Below the pieces are notes generated by a model. The model ran no database searches. It had not been told where the DNA came from and saw nothing but the letters and a program-made list of their open reading frames with translations. Positions 6,856 to 15,681 of a stretch of 64,000 nucleotides of DNA are shown here, one piece after another (positions within the stretch are counted from its first letter, which is position 1; the number at the start of each line of letters is the position of its first letter). The stretch is from Cytophagaceae bacterium (GTDB lineage: Bacteria; Bacteroidota; Bacteroidia; Cytophagales; Spirosomataceae): contig JADKIR010000005.1 of assembly GCA_016722655.1 (NCBI GenBank), positions 744,001-808,000 on the forward strand, in the 5' to 3' direction. A program made the position numbers and the translations under genes.

Positions 6856-9432
6856 ATGAAATTATTTAAAAAGGCAAAAGAATATTATACCTTAATTATC
6901 AATTTTATCGCCAGGCAATTTGCTGCCTTTGGAAATTGGATTGAAATTATATTAATAAAAATATTAGGAGAAGAAAAAGTTAAATCCTCTAAAAACTGGA
7001 TTTCTGACATTTTGAATCGAACAAATACATTTTTGTTTAGTCATCTTGATACGGACGGAGAGAATTACACGCTGATAAGAAAAATTTATAAATGGTTTTA
7101 TCGCATTGGTTTTGCCACCTTGATTTTTTTGTTTTTGATAAATACGAATTTCCTTTGGCTCACCGGGGGAATGCCCAGCATTGAGCAACTTCAAAACCCA
7201 AAATTATCTCAGGCATCAACAATCTACTCTGCAGATGGTTTAGAAATGGGGAAATTCTTTACTGAAAACCGTCAACCCGTTGACAGTGCGGCCATATCTC
7301 CATGGGTTTTTAAGGCTTTGATTGCCACTGAAGATAAGCGTTTTAATGACCACTCAGGCATTGATTTGAGAAGAATGGCCGGTGTGGCTGCCGGAATACT
7401 ATCAGGCAACTCGGATGCCGGAGGAGGAAGTACGATTTCCCAACAACTTGCCAAAAACCTATACAATACCCGTAAAAAGGAAATGAGAGGATTACTTTAT
7501 TACATTCCATTGGTAAAAACTATCGTATATAAAACAAAAGAATGGCTTACGGCAATCCAATTGGAGAAAAGATTTACTAAAGGAGAGATCGCAACACTTT
7601 ATCTTAATACGGTTGATTATGGCAACAATACTTTTGGAATAAAAACAGCCTCAAAGACTTATTTCAACAAAACACCTGATAAACTCACGGTATCCGAAGC
7701 AGCCGTTTTGGTGGGTTTACAAAAAGCAACCACCTATTATAACCCGATTCGGAATCCAAAAAACTCAAAAAAACGTCGGAATACTGTTTTACAACGACTG
7801 ATTCAAAACGGAGATTTAGACGCAAAATTGGCGGCAAAACTACAGGAAGAGGATATCAAACTGGATATTAATATGGAAGATGCTGAGGACGGTCAGGGCA
7901 ATTATTTGAAAGTTGCACTTTCCAGACAAATAGAAAATTGGGCTAAAAAGAACGAAATAGACCTGGACCTTTACCGGGATGGTTTAAAAATTTACACAAC
8001 AATTGATTCAAGAATGCAGGATCATGCCGAACGAGCCATGAGACAGCATATGAAAATGCTTCAGAGAGAATTTAATAATCACTGGAGAGATAAAAATCCA
8101 TGGACTTATGAAAATGGTGATGAAATACCCGGATTTATTGATACGGTAGCCAAGAGAACCAATTTTTATAGAAAACTTGCAGATAAATATGATGGAAACA
8201 AAGACTCCATCAATAAATATATGAACCTGCCAGTTCCAATGAACGTGTTTAGCTGGGAAGGAGATAAAAAAATGCTGATGAGCCATATGGACTCAATAAG
8301 GTACTATAAAAAATATTTGCAGGCAGGTATGATGGCTTACGATCCTTATTCAGGATTTATAAAAGCATGGGTAGGTGGTATTGATTTCAACCATTTCAAA
8401 TATGACCACGTAAAACAAGGAAGACGTCAACCTGGATCTGCTTTTAAACCCATCGTTTATACTGCCGCAATTGACGGCCCATTAAACCTCTCTCCTTGTG
8501 ACCGGAGAAAAGATGAGGAAGTAATATTGAAATGGAAAGAAAATGGCCAGGATAAAGAATGGAAGCCTAAAAATGCCAATGGTAGGTTTTCAAACAGCAA
8601 CATGACCCTTCGATCAGCAATTGCACGCTCGGTAAATTCAGTTTCAGTACAGTTGGTCGATGAAATGCGGGCTAAAACCGTAGTGGATTATGCCAAAAAA
8701 ATGGGAATTACAAGTCCAATGGATCAGGTAGCTTCTTTGGCTTTGGGAAGTTCAGATGTGTCTCTTTATGAACTAACCGCAGCTTATGGTATTTTTCTAG
8801 ATGAAGGCCTCTATCGCGAACCGATTTTCGTATATAAAATCGAAGATAAAACAGGAAAAGTCCTTTTTGAATTTGAAGCTAAAACTCATGAGTCTATAAG
8901 ACCTGAATCCGCTTATTTGATGCAATATATGCTCAGAGGTAATGTAGAAGAGCCTGGTGGTACTGGGAGAAGTATGTATAACTATTCAGAATTATTCAGA
9001 AATGGTGGACAGGTAGCCGGCAAAACCGGAACCACCTCCAATAACTCCGATGCCTGGTATGTAGGATTTACCAAAGACCTGGTTGCGGGTGTTTGGGTGG
9101 GTGGCGATGACCGCTCTATTCACTTCAGGGGAGGACTGGGGGAAGGAAGCCGGTCGGCACTTCCAATTTTTGGCCAATTCATGGATGCAGTTTACCGGGA
9201 TAAAGCTTTAGGTTATAGTCCGGGGCCATTCCCTAAGCCAACCATGAAAATTGAAAAAGACTATTTAAGTTGTTTTTCAATCGCAGCAGTTGCAGTGGAT
9301 TCAACGGCCTTGGGAGAACTAACCCCAGCAGAAATTGATTCAATTCAAAGATACCGTAACCGCTTCAATGACAGCACAATATCACTTGATAGAATAAAAG
9401 TCAGACGGCCAGGTGGGGATAGTCTAAAATAA
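6856..9432 (+). CDS. Penicillin-binding protein 1A (bifunctional glycosyltransferase/transpeptidase)
   Basis: This 858-residue class A PBP polymerises and cross-links peptidoglycan on the periplasmic face. It begins with about 80 basic and amphipathic residues before a membrane helix (about 85-106). The GT51 domain shows EDKRFNDHSGID with Glu159, GGGSTISQQLAKNLY, and the YLNTVDYG and EAAVLVGLQKA blocks. The transpeptidase domain has Ser528 in GSAFK, SVN in RSVNSVS and KTG at 723-725. A central stretch of about 80 residues between the domains (near residues 405-490) is longer than usual. It appears to be a single-gene unit. Confidence 0.95.
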   Translation: MKLFKKAKEYYTLIINFIARQFAAFGNWIEIILIKILGEEKVKSSKNWISDILNRTNTFLFSHLDTDGENYTLIRKIYKWFYRIGFATLIFLFLINTNFLWLTGGMPSIEQLQNPKLSQASTIYSADGLEMGKFFTENRQPVDSAAISPWVFKALIATEDKRFNDHSGIDLRRMAGVAAGILSGNSDAGGGSTISQQLAKNLYNTRKKEMRGLLYYIPLVKTIVYKTKEWLTAIQLEKRFTKGEIATLYLNTVDYGNNTFGIKTASKTYFNKTPDKLTVSEAAVLVGLQKATTYYNPIRNPKNSKKRRNTVLQRLIQNGDLDAKLAAKLQEEDIKLDINMEDAEDGQGNYLKVALSRQIENWAKKNEIDLDLYRDGLKIYTTIDSRMQDHAERAMRQHMKMLQREFNNHWRDKNPWTYENGDEIPGFIDTVAKRTNFYRKLADKYDGNKDSINKYMNLPVPMNVFSWEGDKKMLMSHMDSIRYYKKYLQAGMMAYDPYSGFIKAWVGGIDFNHFKYDHVKQGRRQPGSAFKPIVYTAAIDGPLNLSPCDRRKDEEVILKWKENGQDKEWKPKNANGRFSNSNMTLRSAIARSVNSVSVQLVDEMRAKTVVDYAKKMGITSPMDQVASLALGSSDVSLYELTAAYGIFLDEGLYREPIFVYKIEDKTGKVLFEFEAKTHESIRPESAYLMQYMLRGNVEEPGGTGRSMYNYSELFRNGGQVAGKTGTTSNNSDAWYVGFTKDLVAGVWVGGDDRSIHFRGGLGEGSRSALPIFGQFMDAVYRDKALGYSPGPFPKPTMKIEKDYLSCFSIAAVAVDSTALGELTPAEIDSIQRYRNRFNDSTISLDRIKVRRPGGDSLK

Positions 9433-9551
9433 TATTATATTATTAATAAAAAATGGGATTATTTATATTTATTGTTGCCATTTAATAAGTTTTTTGTGAA
9501 AAAATAAGCAATTTATATGACATTTGTCATTTAAATAACCTTATAAACTTC

Positions 9552-10502
9552 GTGAAAAAAATAATCTTCATTTTACTTTTTTTAATTTCCAATTATTTAG
9601 GCTTTTCGGCAACCCGAACATTCTGTGGAGCATCGGGTGGCAATTGGAATGTGGCATCAAATTGGTGTTCGGGAAATCCTGCAATAAGTGGCACGCTTCC
9701 TGTTGCTGGTGATGACATAATTATCCCAACAGGAATTACAGTAATTGCAAATTCAAACATTGGCCCGATTTTTAGATCTATCACTGTAAACGGTACTCTA
9801 AATGTTTCTGATAATGGAAAAGTTGAAACCACGGTATTATACATTAATGCCTCCACTGGCTCGACATTTTCCAACTCAAACAATGACAAACTAAAGATAA
9901 CTGGTGGAACTACCTATAGTGGAAATGAAATTAATACAATTCCAAAAGGGGTAGCTCACGGAACAATTCCCCCATCATTTCCAGTAAAATTGTCAAATTT
10001 TAGTTCCGATATTATAATTTCAAAAATAAAATTAAATTGGGAGACACGTGAAGAAACTAATTTTTCAAAATTTGATATTCAAAGATCATTTGATAGTAAA
10101 TCATTCGAAAGTATTGGCCTTATTTCTGGCTCTGGTGAAGGCAGTTATGTTTTTTTTGACGATTCACCAAAACCTGGCAACAATTACTACAGATTAAAAA
10201 TGATTGACCAGGATGGTTCTTTTGAGTTTTCAAAAATCATTTCCCAATTTTATCACCTAGAGACCTCCAGTTTATTAGTTTTTCCAAATCCGGTAGAAAA
10301 CAAAATTTTTGAAATAAAAACACAGAAGGAGTTTTCTGATTTTCAGATCTTTAATATTTCTGGAAAAAGAATTAACGCTGAAGTTCAAAAAAATATTGAT
10401 CATTCATTAATTATCTTAAAAGATAATATAGAGAAGCAAAGCCTTATTTTACAGGCTAATGTGGATGGTAAGATAGTTTCCCAAAAAATATATGTTAATT
10501 AA
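9552..10502 (+). CDS. Secreted T9SS cargo protein with C-terminal sorting domain
   Basis: The 316-residue product starts at a GTG. It has a signal peptide (residues 1-19) and a mature part opening with NWNVASNW, typical of secreted beta-helix or adhesin-like proteins. Repeats of the form ITVNGTLNVSDNGKVE point to a short parallel beta-helix (about 35-125). A linker PVKLSNFS precedes a fibronectin-like segment with NWETREETNFSKFDIQRS. The C-terminus, from VFPNPVENKIFEIKT, is a type A sorting domain, so the protein should be exported by T9SS to the surface. A tiny lasso-leader-like gene follows 9 nt later. No enzymatic motif is evident. Confidence 0.85.
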   Translation: MKKIIFILLFLISNYLGFSATRTFCGASGGNWNVASNWCSGNPAISGTLPVAGDDIIIPTGITVIANSNIGPIFRSITVNGTLNVSDNGKVETTVLYINASTGSTFSNSNNDKLKITGGTTYSGNEINTIPKGVAHGTIPPSFPVKLSNFSSDIIISKIKLNWETREETNFSKFDIQRSFDSKSFESIGLISGSGEGSYVFFDDSPKPGNNYYRLKMIDQDGSFEFSKIISQFYHLETSSLLVFPNPVENKIFEIKTQKEFSDFQIFNISGKRINAEVQKNIDHSLIILKDNIEKQSLILQANVDGKIVSQKIYVN

Positions 10503-10511
10503 TTTAGAAAA

Positions 10512-10622
10512 ATGAAAAGTAATTATTCAAAACCGAAATTAAAGAAGTTGGGAAAAGTAAAGAACCTTACATTAAAAACCGGTTCACTTTCAGATTTTGG
10601 AAGTAACAAATATACCCCCTGA
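10512..10622 (+). CDS. Lasso-type RiPP leader-containing small peptide (precursor-like)
   Basis: This 36-codon gene starts at ATG 10512, 9 nt after the T9SS cargo gene, and stops with TGA at 10620-10622. The peptide has Tyr5, Pro8, Leu10, Gly14, Leu19 and Thr20, which fits the YxxPxLxxxGxxxxxT leader recognised by lasso-peptide RRE proteins. The tail after Thr20-Leu21 is KTGSLSDFGSNKYTP. If cleavage follows the usual Thr(-2) rule, the core would be residues 22-36 with Asp28 at position 7, a possible ring acceptor. No RRE protein, B2 protease or asparagine-synthetase-like cyclase lies nearby. The leader match is strong; real processing is inference. Confidence 0.6.
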   Translation: MKSNYSKPKLKKLGKVKNLTLKTGSLSDFGSNKYTP

Positions 10623-10629
10623 AAACTAA

Positions 10630-11325
10630 TTAATAAATCAAAAAAATTGTTGGCCTTTTCTGTATATCAGGAAGGCCATTTTTTTTCCAGGTACCTACGG
10701 ACTGCGTTTTGATAAATTCCTGCTCAGAGGTAATGTCACAGGCAATGCAAAGTCTTGTGGCTGGGTTGAGGTTATTATAAATTGCATTCAGAAGCTGATG
10801 GTTGCGGTAGGGAGTCTCCATAAAAATCTGTGTTTGCTTTTTCTGGCTGGCTTCTTTCTCTATTAGGCGGAGTTTTTTCGATCTTTCATCATCTTTAATT
10901 GGTAAATAACCATGAAAAACAAAAGACTGACCATTAAAACCTGATGCCATTAAAGCTAGAAGTATTGAATTTGGACCCACCAATGGATTTACTTTTATCC
11001 CCAATTGATGTGCCACTTCTACCACCAAGGCTCCAGGGTCTGCCACTCCCGCACATCCGGCTTCAGAGATTACTCCAAAATCACCCTCAGATTCCTGAAG
11101 ATTATTATAAACCTCTTCAAATCCTGTTTCCTGATTGATTTCAAAAAATTGAAGCTCATCAATCACCATGCCTAGTTTTAAAGAAGAAATAAACCTTCGG
11201 GTGGTTTTAATATTTTCTACAAAAAATACTTTCAATGACTTAATAACCGCTATGGCTTCCGGCGTCAATGATTTTTGATGGGTATTATCAGCAAGAAGCA
11301 TGGGTAAGAGAAATAAATTCCGCAT
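10630..11325 (-). CDS. RsmI-like SAM-dependent methyltransferase (tetrapyrrole methylase fold)
   Basis: This 231-residue protein belongs to the TP_methylase superfamily, in the group around RsmI, which 2'-O-methylates C1402 of 16S rRNA. Signatures are VISEAGCAGVADPGALVVEVAHQLGI and LVGPNSILLALMASGFNGQSFVFHGYLP. The N-terminus (FLLPMLLADN) is shorter than canonical RsmI, and Bacteroidota often carry this shortened paralogue. The last codons overlap a hairpin that probably terminates the convergent T9SS unit. The fold is certain; the exact target base is not. Confidence 0.8.
   Translation of the reverse strand: MRNLFLLPMLLADNTHQKSLTPEAIAVIKSLKVFFVENIKTTRRFISSLKLGMVIDELQFFEINQETGFEEVYNNLQESEGDFGVISEAGCAGVADPGALVVEVAHQLGIKVNPLVGPNSILLALMASGFNGQSFVFHGYLPIKDDERSKKLRLIEKEASQKKQTQIFMETPYRNHQLLNAIYNNLNPATRLCIACDITSEQEFIKTQSVGTWKKNGLPDIQKRPTIFLIY
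10651..10687 (+). terminator. Intrinsic terminator embedded in the 3' end of the rsmI-like gene
   Basis: TGGCCTT (10651-10657) and AAGGCCA (10672-10678) pair around a loop, followed by a run of eight or more T. It ends the plus-strand T9SS/lasso-leader transcript but lies within the last codons of the convergent methyltransferase gene. Confidence 0.8.
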
Positions 11326-11351
11326 TCTTTTTTATATTTTTTGAGAGAAAA

Positions 11352-12008
11352 TTATTGACTCAAGATTTTTAAAATATTTTCGGTTTTTATGTCTTTATAA
11401 TTTTGAATATAAAAACAACATGGAGGCAACTCTTCTTTTGTATGAGAGCTCAAAACTCCTACTACTTTCATGCCGGCATTCATGCCTGCACTAACACCCG
11501 AAAATGAATCTTCAAAAACCACGCTTTCAGAGGGTTTTACACCCAGATTTTCAGCAGATTGCAAATAAACTTCCGGATGAGGCTTGTGATGGCTTACATT
11601 TTCACTGGCCATAATTGATTCCATCATGGTCTCAAAACCAAGACCCTTCATAATTAAGTCGAGGTTGGCTCTGGGTGCTGAAGTGGCCACTCCTGTCAAA
11701 AATCCTGCTTCTTTCAGGCTTTTCAAAAAAGCCATAAATCCTTCAATCTCTTTAATATTTTCTGCATAAATCTCCCTGAAAAGAGACTCTTTTTCATATT
11801 CAAGATCATCAAATTCCTTCCCTTCTATTTTTCTGCCCAAAAAATGACTCAAAATATAGGAATTACTTTTCCCATACATGTGTTGCGAAAATTCTTCTTC
11901 GGTAGGAAACAGATTTCTTTTCTCGAAAAATCGCTTAAATGCGATGCTATGAAACGGATTGGTATGGCATATTACGCCATCCATATCAAATATTACTGCT
12001 TTTTTCAT
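11352..12008 (-). CDS. HAD-superfamily phosphatase (beta-phosphoglucomutase-like)
   Basis: The product has 218 residues. Motif I is FDMDGVICHT with both aspartates. Motif II is the Ser/Thr at VATSAPRANL, motif III the Lys in SHHKPHPEVY and motif IV FEDSFSGVSAG. An alpha-helical cap (about 20-85) puts it in subfamily IA with beta-phosphoglucomutase and phosphoglycolate-type phosphatases. It is likely a soluble sugar-phosphate or house-cleaning phosphatase. The substrate cannot be assigned. It is divergent from uvrA across a 195-bp intergenic region. Confidence 0.88.
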   Translation of the reverse strand: MKKAVIFDMDGVICHTNPFHSIAFKRFFEKRNLFPTEEEFSQHMYGKSNSYILSHFLGRKIEGKEFDDLEYEKESLFREIYAENIKEIEGFMAFLKSLKEAGFLTGVATSAPRANLDLIMKGLGFETMMESIMASENVSHHKPHPEVYLQSAENLGVKPSESVVFEDSFSGVSAGMNAGMKVVGVLSSHTKEELPPCCFYIQNYKDIKTENILKILSQ

Positions 12009-12049
12009 CCCTCAAAATTAAACAAATAAGCATTTTAAATACTTAAATA

Positions 12050-12090
12050 TTTTTGGATTGTTTTAATAGAAAGCCAAACTTTTTGGATTG
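12050..12090. repeat. Pair of 11-bp direct repeats 30 bp apart
   Basis: TTTTTGGATTG occurs at 12050-12060 and again at 12080-12090, in the divergent region between the HAD gene and uvrA. The 30-bp period, about three helical turns, would suit a regulator binding one face of the DNA, but chance in AT-rich DNA is not excluded. Confidence 0.4.
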
Positions 12091-12203
12091 ACAAATATTT
12101 ATCAACTAAAAACCTACTTATTTCTTCTGATTTGCTAAAAATTTCAGTACCAAAATTTTAAAATTCCCCAAAAATATACCCAAAAACAAAGTATTTTTGT
12201 AAA

Positions 12204-15062
12204 ATGAAAGAAACGGTAAACGGTACCCAAACCATAGATTTTGATCAGCTTGATCCCAAAAAATATATTATTATTAAGGGAGCGAGAGTAAATAACCTAA
12301 AAAACGTCAGTGTAGCCATCAAACGCAATACTTTAACGGTAATAACTGGTTTATCGGGTAGTGGTAAGTCCTCACTGGCATTTGATACGCTTTATGCCGA
12401 AGGCCAGAGAATGTATGTGGAAAGTTTGAGTTCCTATGCAAGACAGTTTCTGGGTCGCATGGAAAAGCCCGAAGTTGATTACATCAGAGGGATTTCGCCG
12501 GCAATAGCCATAGAGCAAAAAGTTGGCTCAAAAAATCCCCGTTCCACAGTAGGTACCACAACAGAAATTTACGATTATTTCAAATTGCTATTTGCCCGAA
12601 TTGGAATCACCATTTCCCCGGTTAGTGGAAAAGAAGTAAAAAAAGATACTGTAACAGATGTCGTAAATTATCTTTTTTCTTTTCCGGAGAACACCAAAGT
12701 GATGGTACTTTGTCCATTAAAAACCAATCATGAAAAAACCCTCGAAAAAGAGCTGGAATTGCTTTTAAAAAAAGGTTTTGGCCGTATTCTGGTCAATGAA
12801 GAAATGATGCTGATTGAAGAAGTGATTGAGAATTTTGACAAAAAAATACATGAGAAATCAAAATATAAAATTCTGATTGACAGAGCAGTAGTACATTTTG
12901 ACGAATCCGGAAATCCTGATGAAGATACACAATTTAGATTTTCAGATTCAATTCAAACAGCATTTTTTGAGGGTGAAGGCGAGGTTGAAATACAAATTGC
13001 AACCGAGGAAGGAAAAATTACGAAAAAATTCTCGGATCGTTTTGAATTAGATGGAATAACCTTTGAATCTCCATCAGTAAATCTTTTTACATTTAATAAT
13101 CCTTATGGTGCCTGTAAACGATGCGAAGGATTTGGTAACGTTTTGGGTATTGACGATAACCTCGTTTTCCCCGATAAAAACCTTTCCGTATTTGAAGGTG
13201 CAATCGCACCCTGGAGGTCTGAAAAAATGAATGACTGGCTTATGCCATTGATCAGAAAAGGTATAAGATTCGACTTTCCTATTCACAGATCCATAAAAGA
13301 CCTGACCGAAGATCAATACCAGTTACTTTGGACCGGAAATGAACATTTTGCAGGCTTAAACGATTTTTTTAAGTTTCTGGAAGAACAAACCTTCAAAATT
13401 CAATATCGTGTCATGCTAAGCAGATATCGCGGCAGAACAGTATGTCCCGACTGCCGGGGTTCAAGACTACGAAAAGATGCTTCTTATGTGAAAATCGCCG
13501 GAAAATCGATTATTGATTTGGTTTTGATGCCCATTTCAGAGGTTACGACATTTTTTAAAAATCTGGAGCTTAATGATTACCAATACAAAGTAGCCAAGCG
13601 AATACTGATAGAAATCAACAACCGGCTCGATTTTATGGAAAGAGTTGGACTTGGATATTTGACACTTAACCGCCTTTCAAATTCTCTTTCCGGAGGCGAA
13701 ACCCAACGAATACGCTTAGCTACTTCATTGGGTAGCTCACTGGTAGGCTCAATGTACATCCTGGATGAACCGAGTATAGGACTTCACCCTCGTGACACTC
13801 AAAGGCTTGTAAGTGTTCTAAAATCACTGAAAGATTTGGGTAATACTGTAATAGTGGTAGAACACGAAGAAGATGTAATGAAGGCCTCTGATGAAATCAT
13901 AGACATTGGTCCTGATGCAGGTAATCTTGGTGGCGAGCTGGTTTACCAGGGCAAATGGGATGATATAATTCCGGCTGGCAACAAAAGTCATACTGTCAAT
14001 TTTTTAAGTGGAAAAGAGACCATTCCTCTTCCTAAAACCAGAAGAAAATTCTTTGATTTTATTTCAATCAATGGAGCCAAAGAAAATAATCTGAAAGACG
14101 TTTCAGTAAAAATTCCTTTGGGTGTGTTTACGGTAATAACCGGTGTATCAGGTTCCGGAAAATCAACCCTAATCAGGAAAATCCTATATCCTGCATTGGC
14201 AAAGTTGAAAGGTGATTTCGGTGACGATGTAGGTCGTTTTGAGGATCTTTCAGGTAGTTTAAGCCGTATCACTCAGGTTGAAATGGTTGATCAAAATCCT
14301 ATTGGAAAATCAAGCCGTTCCAATCCGGTTACTTATATAAAAGCTTATGATACTCTGAGGGCTCTCATGGCCGAGCAGCCTCTTTCGAAAACCCGTGATT
14401 ATAAACCCTCTCATTTTTCATTTAACGTAGAAGGGGGCCGTTGTGAGGCATGCCAGGGAGAAGGCCACCAGACCATCGAAATGCAGTTTATGGCAGACGT
14501 AAAACTCACTTGCGAAAGCTGCCATGGCAAAAGATTCAAGAAAGAAGTATTAGAAGTAAAATATCAGGACAAAGACATTGCTGAAATCCTCGACATGACT
14601 GTGGACGAAGCATTGGAATTTTTCAGAGCCAGTCAACCCAAGCTCGCAGAAAAAATGCAACCCCTTCAAGACGTGGGATTGGGCTATATCAAACTAGGTC
14701 AGGCTTCCAATACGCTATCAGGAGGAGAAGCCCAAAGGGTAAAACTTGCATTCTTCTTAGGAAAAGGGAATTCTGATAAAGGAAGGACCTTGTTTATTTT
14801 TGATGAACCTACCACGGGATTGCATTTTCATGATATCAAAAAGCTTTTGAAGGCTCTTAATGCCCTTGTAAATCAGGGCGATAGCGTTGTGGTTATTGAA
14901 CACAATATGGAAATAATCAAATGCTCAGACTGGATCATTGATCTCGGCCCGGAAGGTGGAGATAAAGGGGGTTACGTGTGTTTTGAAGGTACGCCAGATG
15001 AAATGACAAAAATTGAAAACAACTATACAGCACATTTTCTAAAAGACAAAATCAAACCTTAA
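12204..15062 (+). CDS. uvrA: Excinuclease ABC subunit A
   Basis: This is full-length UvrA (952 residues), the damage-recognition ATPase of nucleotide excision repair. Two ABC modules are visible: Walker A TGLSGSGKSSLAFDT near residue 50 and TGVSGSGKSTL near 650. Signature sequences are NSLSGGETQRIRLA and NTLSGGEAQRVKLA, with Walker B motifs ILDEPSIGLHP and IFDEPTTGLHF. Zinc sites are CKRCEGFG with VCPDCRGS, and CEACQGEG with CESCHGKR. It starts at ATG 12204. The following DMP19-like gene begins 15 nt after its stop. Confidence 0.97.
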   Translation: MKETVNGTQTIDFDQLDPKKYIIIKGARVNNLKNVSVAIKRNTLTVITGLSGSGKSSLAFDTLYAEGQRMYVESLSSYARQFLGRMEKPEVDYIRGISPAIAIEQKVGSKNPRSTVGTTTEIYDYFKLLFARIGITISPVSGKEVKKDTVTDVVNYLFSFPENTKVMVLCPLKTNHEKTLEKELELLLKKGFGRILVNEEMMLIEEVIENFDKKIHEKSKYKILIDRAVVHFDESGNPDEDTQFRFSDSIQTAFFEGEGEVEIQIATEEGKITKKFSDRFELDGITFESPSVNLFTFNNPYGACKRCEGFGNVLGIDDNLVFPDKNLSVFEGAIAPWRSEKMNDWLMPLIRKGIRFDFPIHRSIKDLTEDQYQLLWTGNEHFAGLNDFFKFLEEQTFKIQYRVMLSRYRGRTVCPDCRGSRLRKDASYVKIAGKSIIDLVLMPISEVTTFFKNLELNDYQYKVAKRILIEINNRLDFMERVGLGYLTLNRLSNSLSGGETQRIRLATSLGSSLVGSMYILDEPSIGLHPRDTQRLVSVLKSLKDLGNTVIVVEHEEDVMKASDEIIDIGPDAGNLGGELVYQGKWDDIIPAGNKSHTVNFLSGKETIPLPKTRRKFFDFISINGAKENNLKDVSVKIPLGVFTVITGVSGSGKSTLIRKILYPALAKLKGDFGDDVGRFEDLSGSLSRITQVEMVDQNPIGKSSRSNPVTYIKAYDTLRALMAEQPLSKTRDYKPSHFSFNVEGGRCEACQGEGHQTIEMQFMADVKLTCESCHGKRFKKEVLEVKYQDKDIAEILDMTVDEALEFFRASQPKLAEKMQPLQDVGLGYIKLGQASNTLSGGEAQRVKLAFFLGKGNSDKGRTLFIFDEPTTGLHFHDIKKLLKALNALVNQGDSVVVIEHNMEIIKCSDWIIDLGPEGGDKGGYVCFEGTPDEMTKIENNYTAHFLKDKIKP

Positions 15063-15077
15063 TACTGATAAATTAAG

Positions 15078-15656
15078 ATGAGGGTCCCATTGGAATTCAG
15101 GCTTCTGCTTTTAGCTGCTTTGGGATTAAGGCTTTTGGTTTCTGCCCGAAAATATAGAAAAACCACTGAAAAAAAATTTGAATCCTTCCTGGAATTACCT
15201 GATTTTCAACATTCTGACACAAATGAGGATTATATAAATCTGGTTTTAAATCATAAATATATTTTCAGAAATGTAGTCAGGGGAAAAGAAAGTGAAAACC
15301 GGTTTTACTTCCTGATATTTTTGATACAAAAGCTCGAAAAATCAATCTCAAAAGGAGGAATTTATCGTTTTTTCTGGTTTGATGCACACCTGGTTCCGGC
15401 TTTTTATGAAAGTCTGGTATTTCTGGAAATGGATGAAGAAAAGGAAAAATTCGGAGAAATCCTGAAACACATTTCACCAGTTGAATTTACTGAACTTAAA
15501 AACAGAAATTATTCTAATATTACTGCTCATACATTTCAGGTAGAAGGCGATGCCCAATCCGTATTTTTTGAAGACTTTGATAAGGTGTTTATTTTGAGAA
15601 ATTTTATTGTTAAAACAGAAAAAAGGTTTTTTGGAAATCATCCAGAAATTTTTTAA
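15078..15656 (+). CDS. DMP19/DUF4375-like protein
   Basis: A 192-residue protein 15 nt downstream of uvrA. After a hydrophobic N-terminus (residues 6-22) come three features of DMP19-type proteins: a YINLVLNHKYI helix, a helix with LIFLIQKLEKSISKGGIYRFFW, and an ALVPAFYESL-like helix (HLVPAFYESLVFLEM). DMP19 of Neisseria is a DNA mimic, but most relatives are uncharacterised. Position after uvrA suggests co-transcription and does not establish a repair role. The family call is tentative. Confidence 0.5.
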   Translation: MRVPLEFRLLLLAALGLRLLVSARKYRKTTEKKFESFLELPDFQHSDTNEDYINLVLNHKYIFRNVVRGKESENRFYFLIFLIQKLEKSISKGGIYRFFWFDAHLVPAFYESLVFLEMDEEKEKFGEILKHISPVEFTELKNRNYSNITAHTFQVEGDAQSVFFEDFDKVFILRNFIVKTEKRFFGNHPEIF

Positions 15657-15681
15657 TATTTTTGATAAAAACATCAGAAAA

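Noticed and set aside
12192..12199. TATTTTTG box just before uvrA
   Set aside because: A perfect -7 match, but only 4 nt before the ATG and with no TTTG at -33; it would require leaderless uvrA mRNA, so I did not list it as a promoter.
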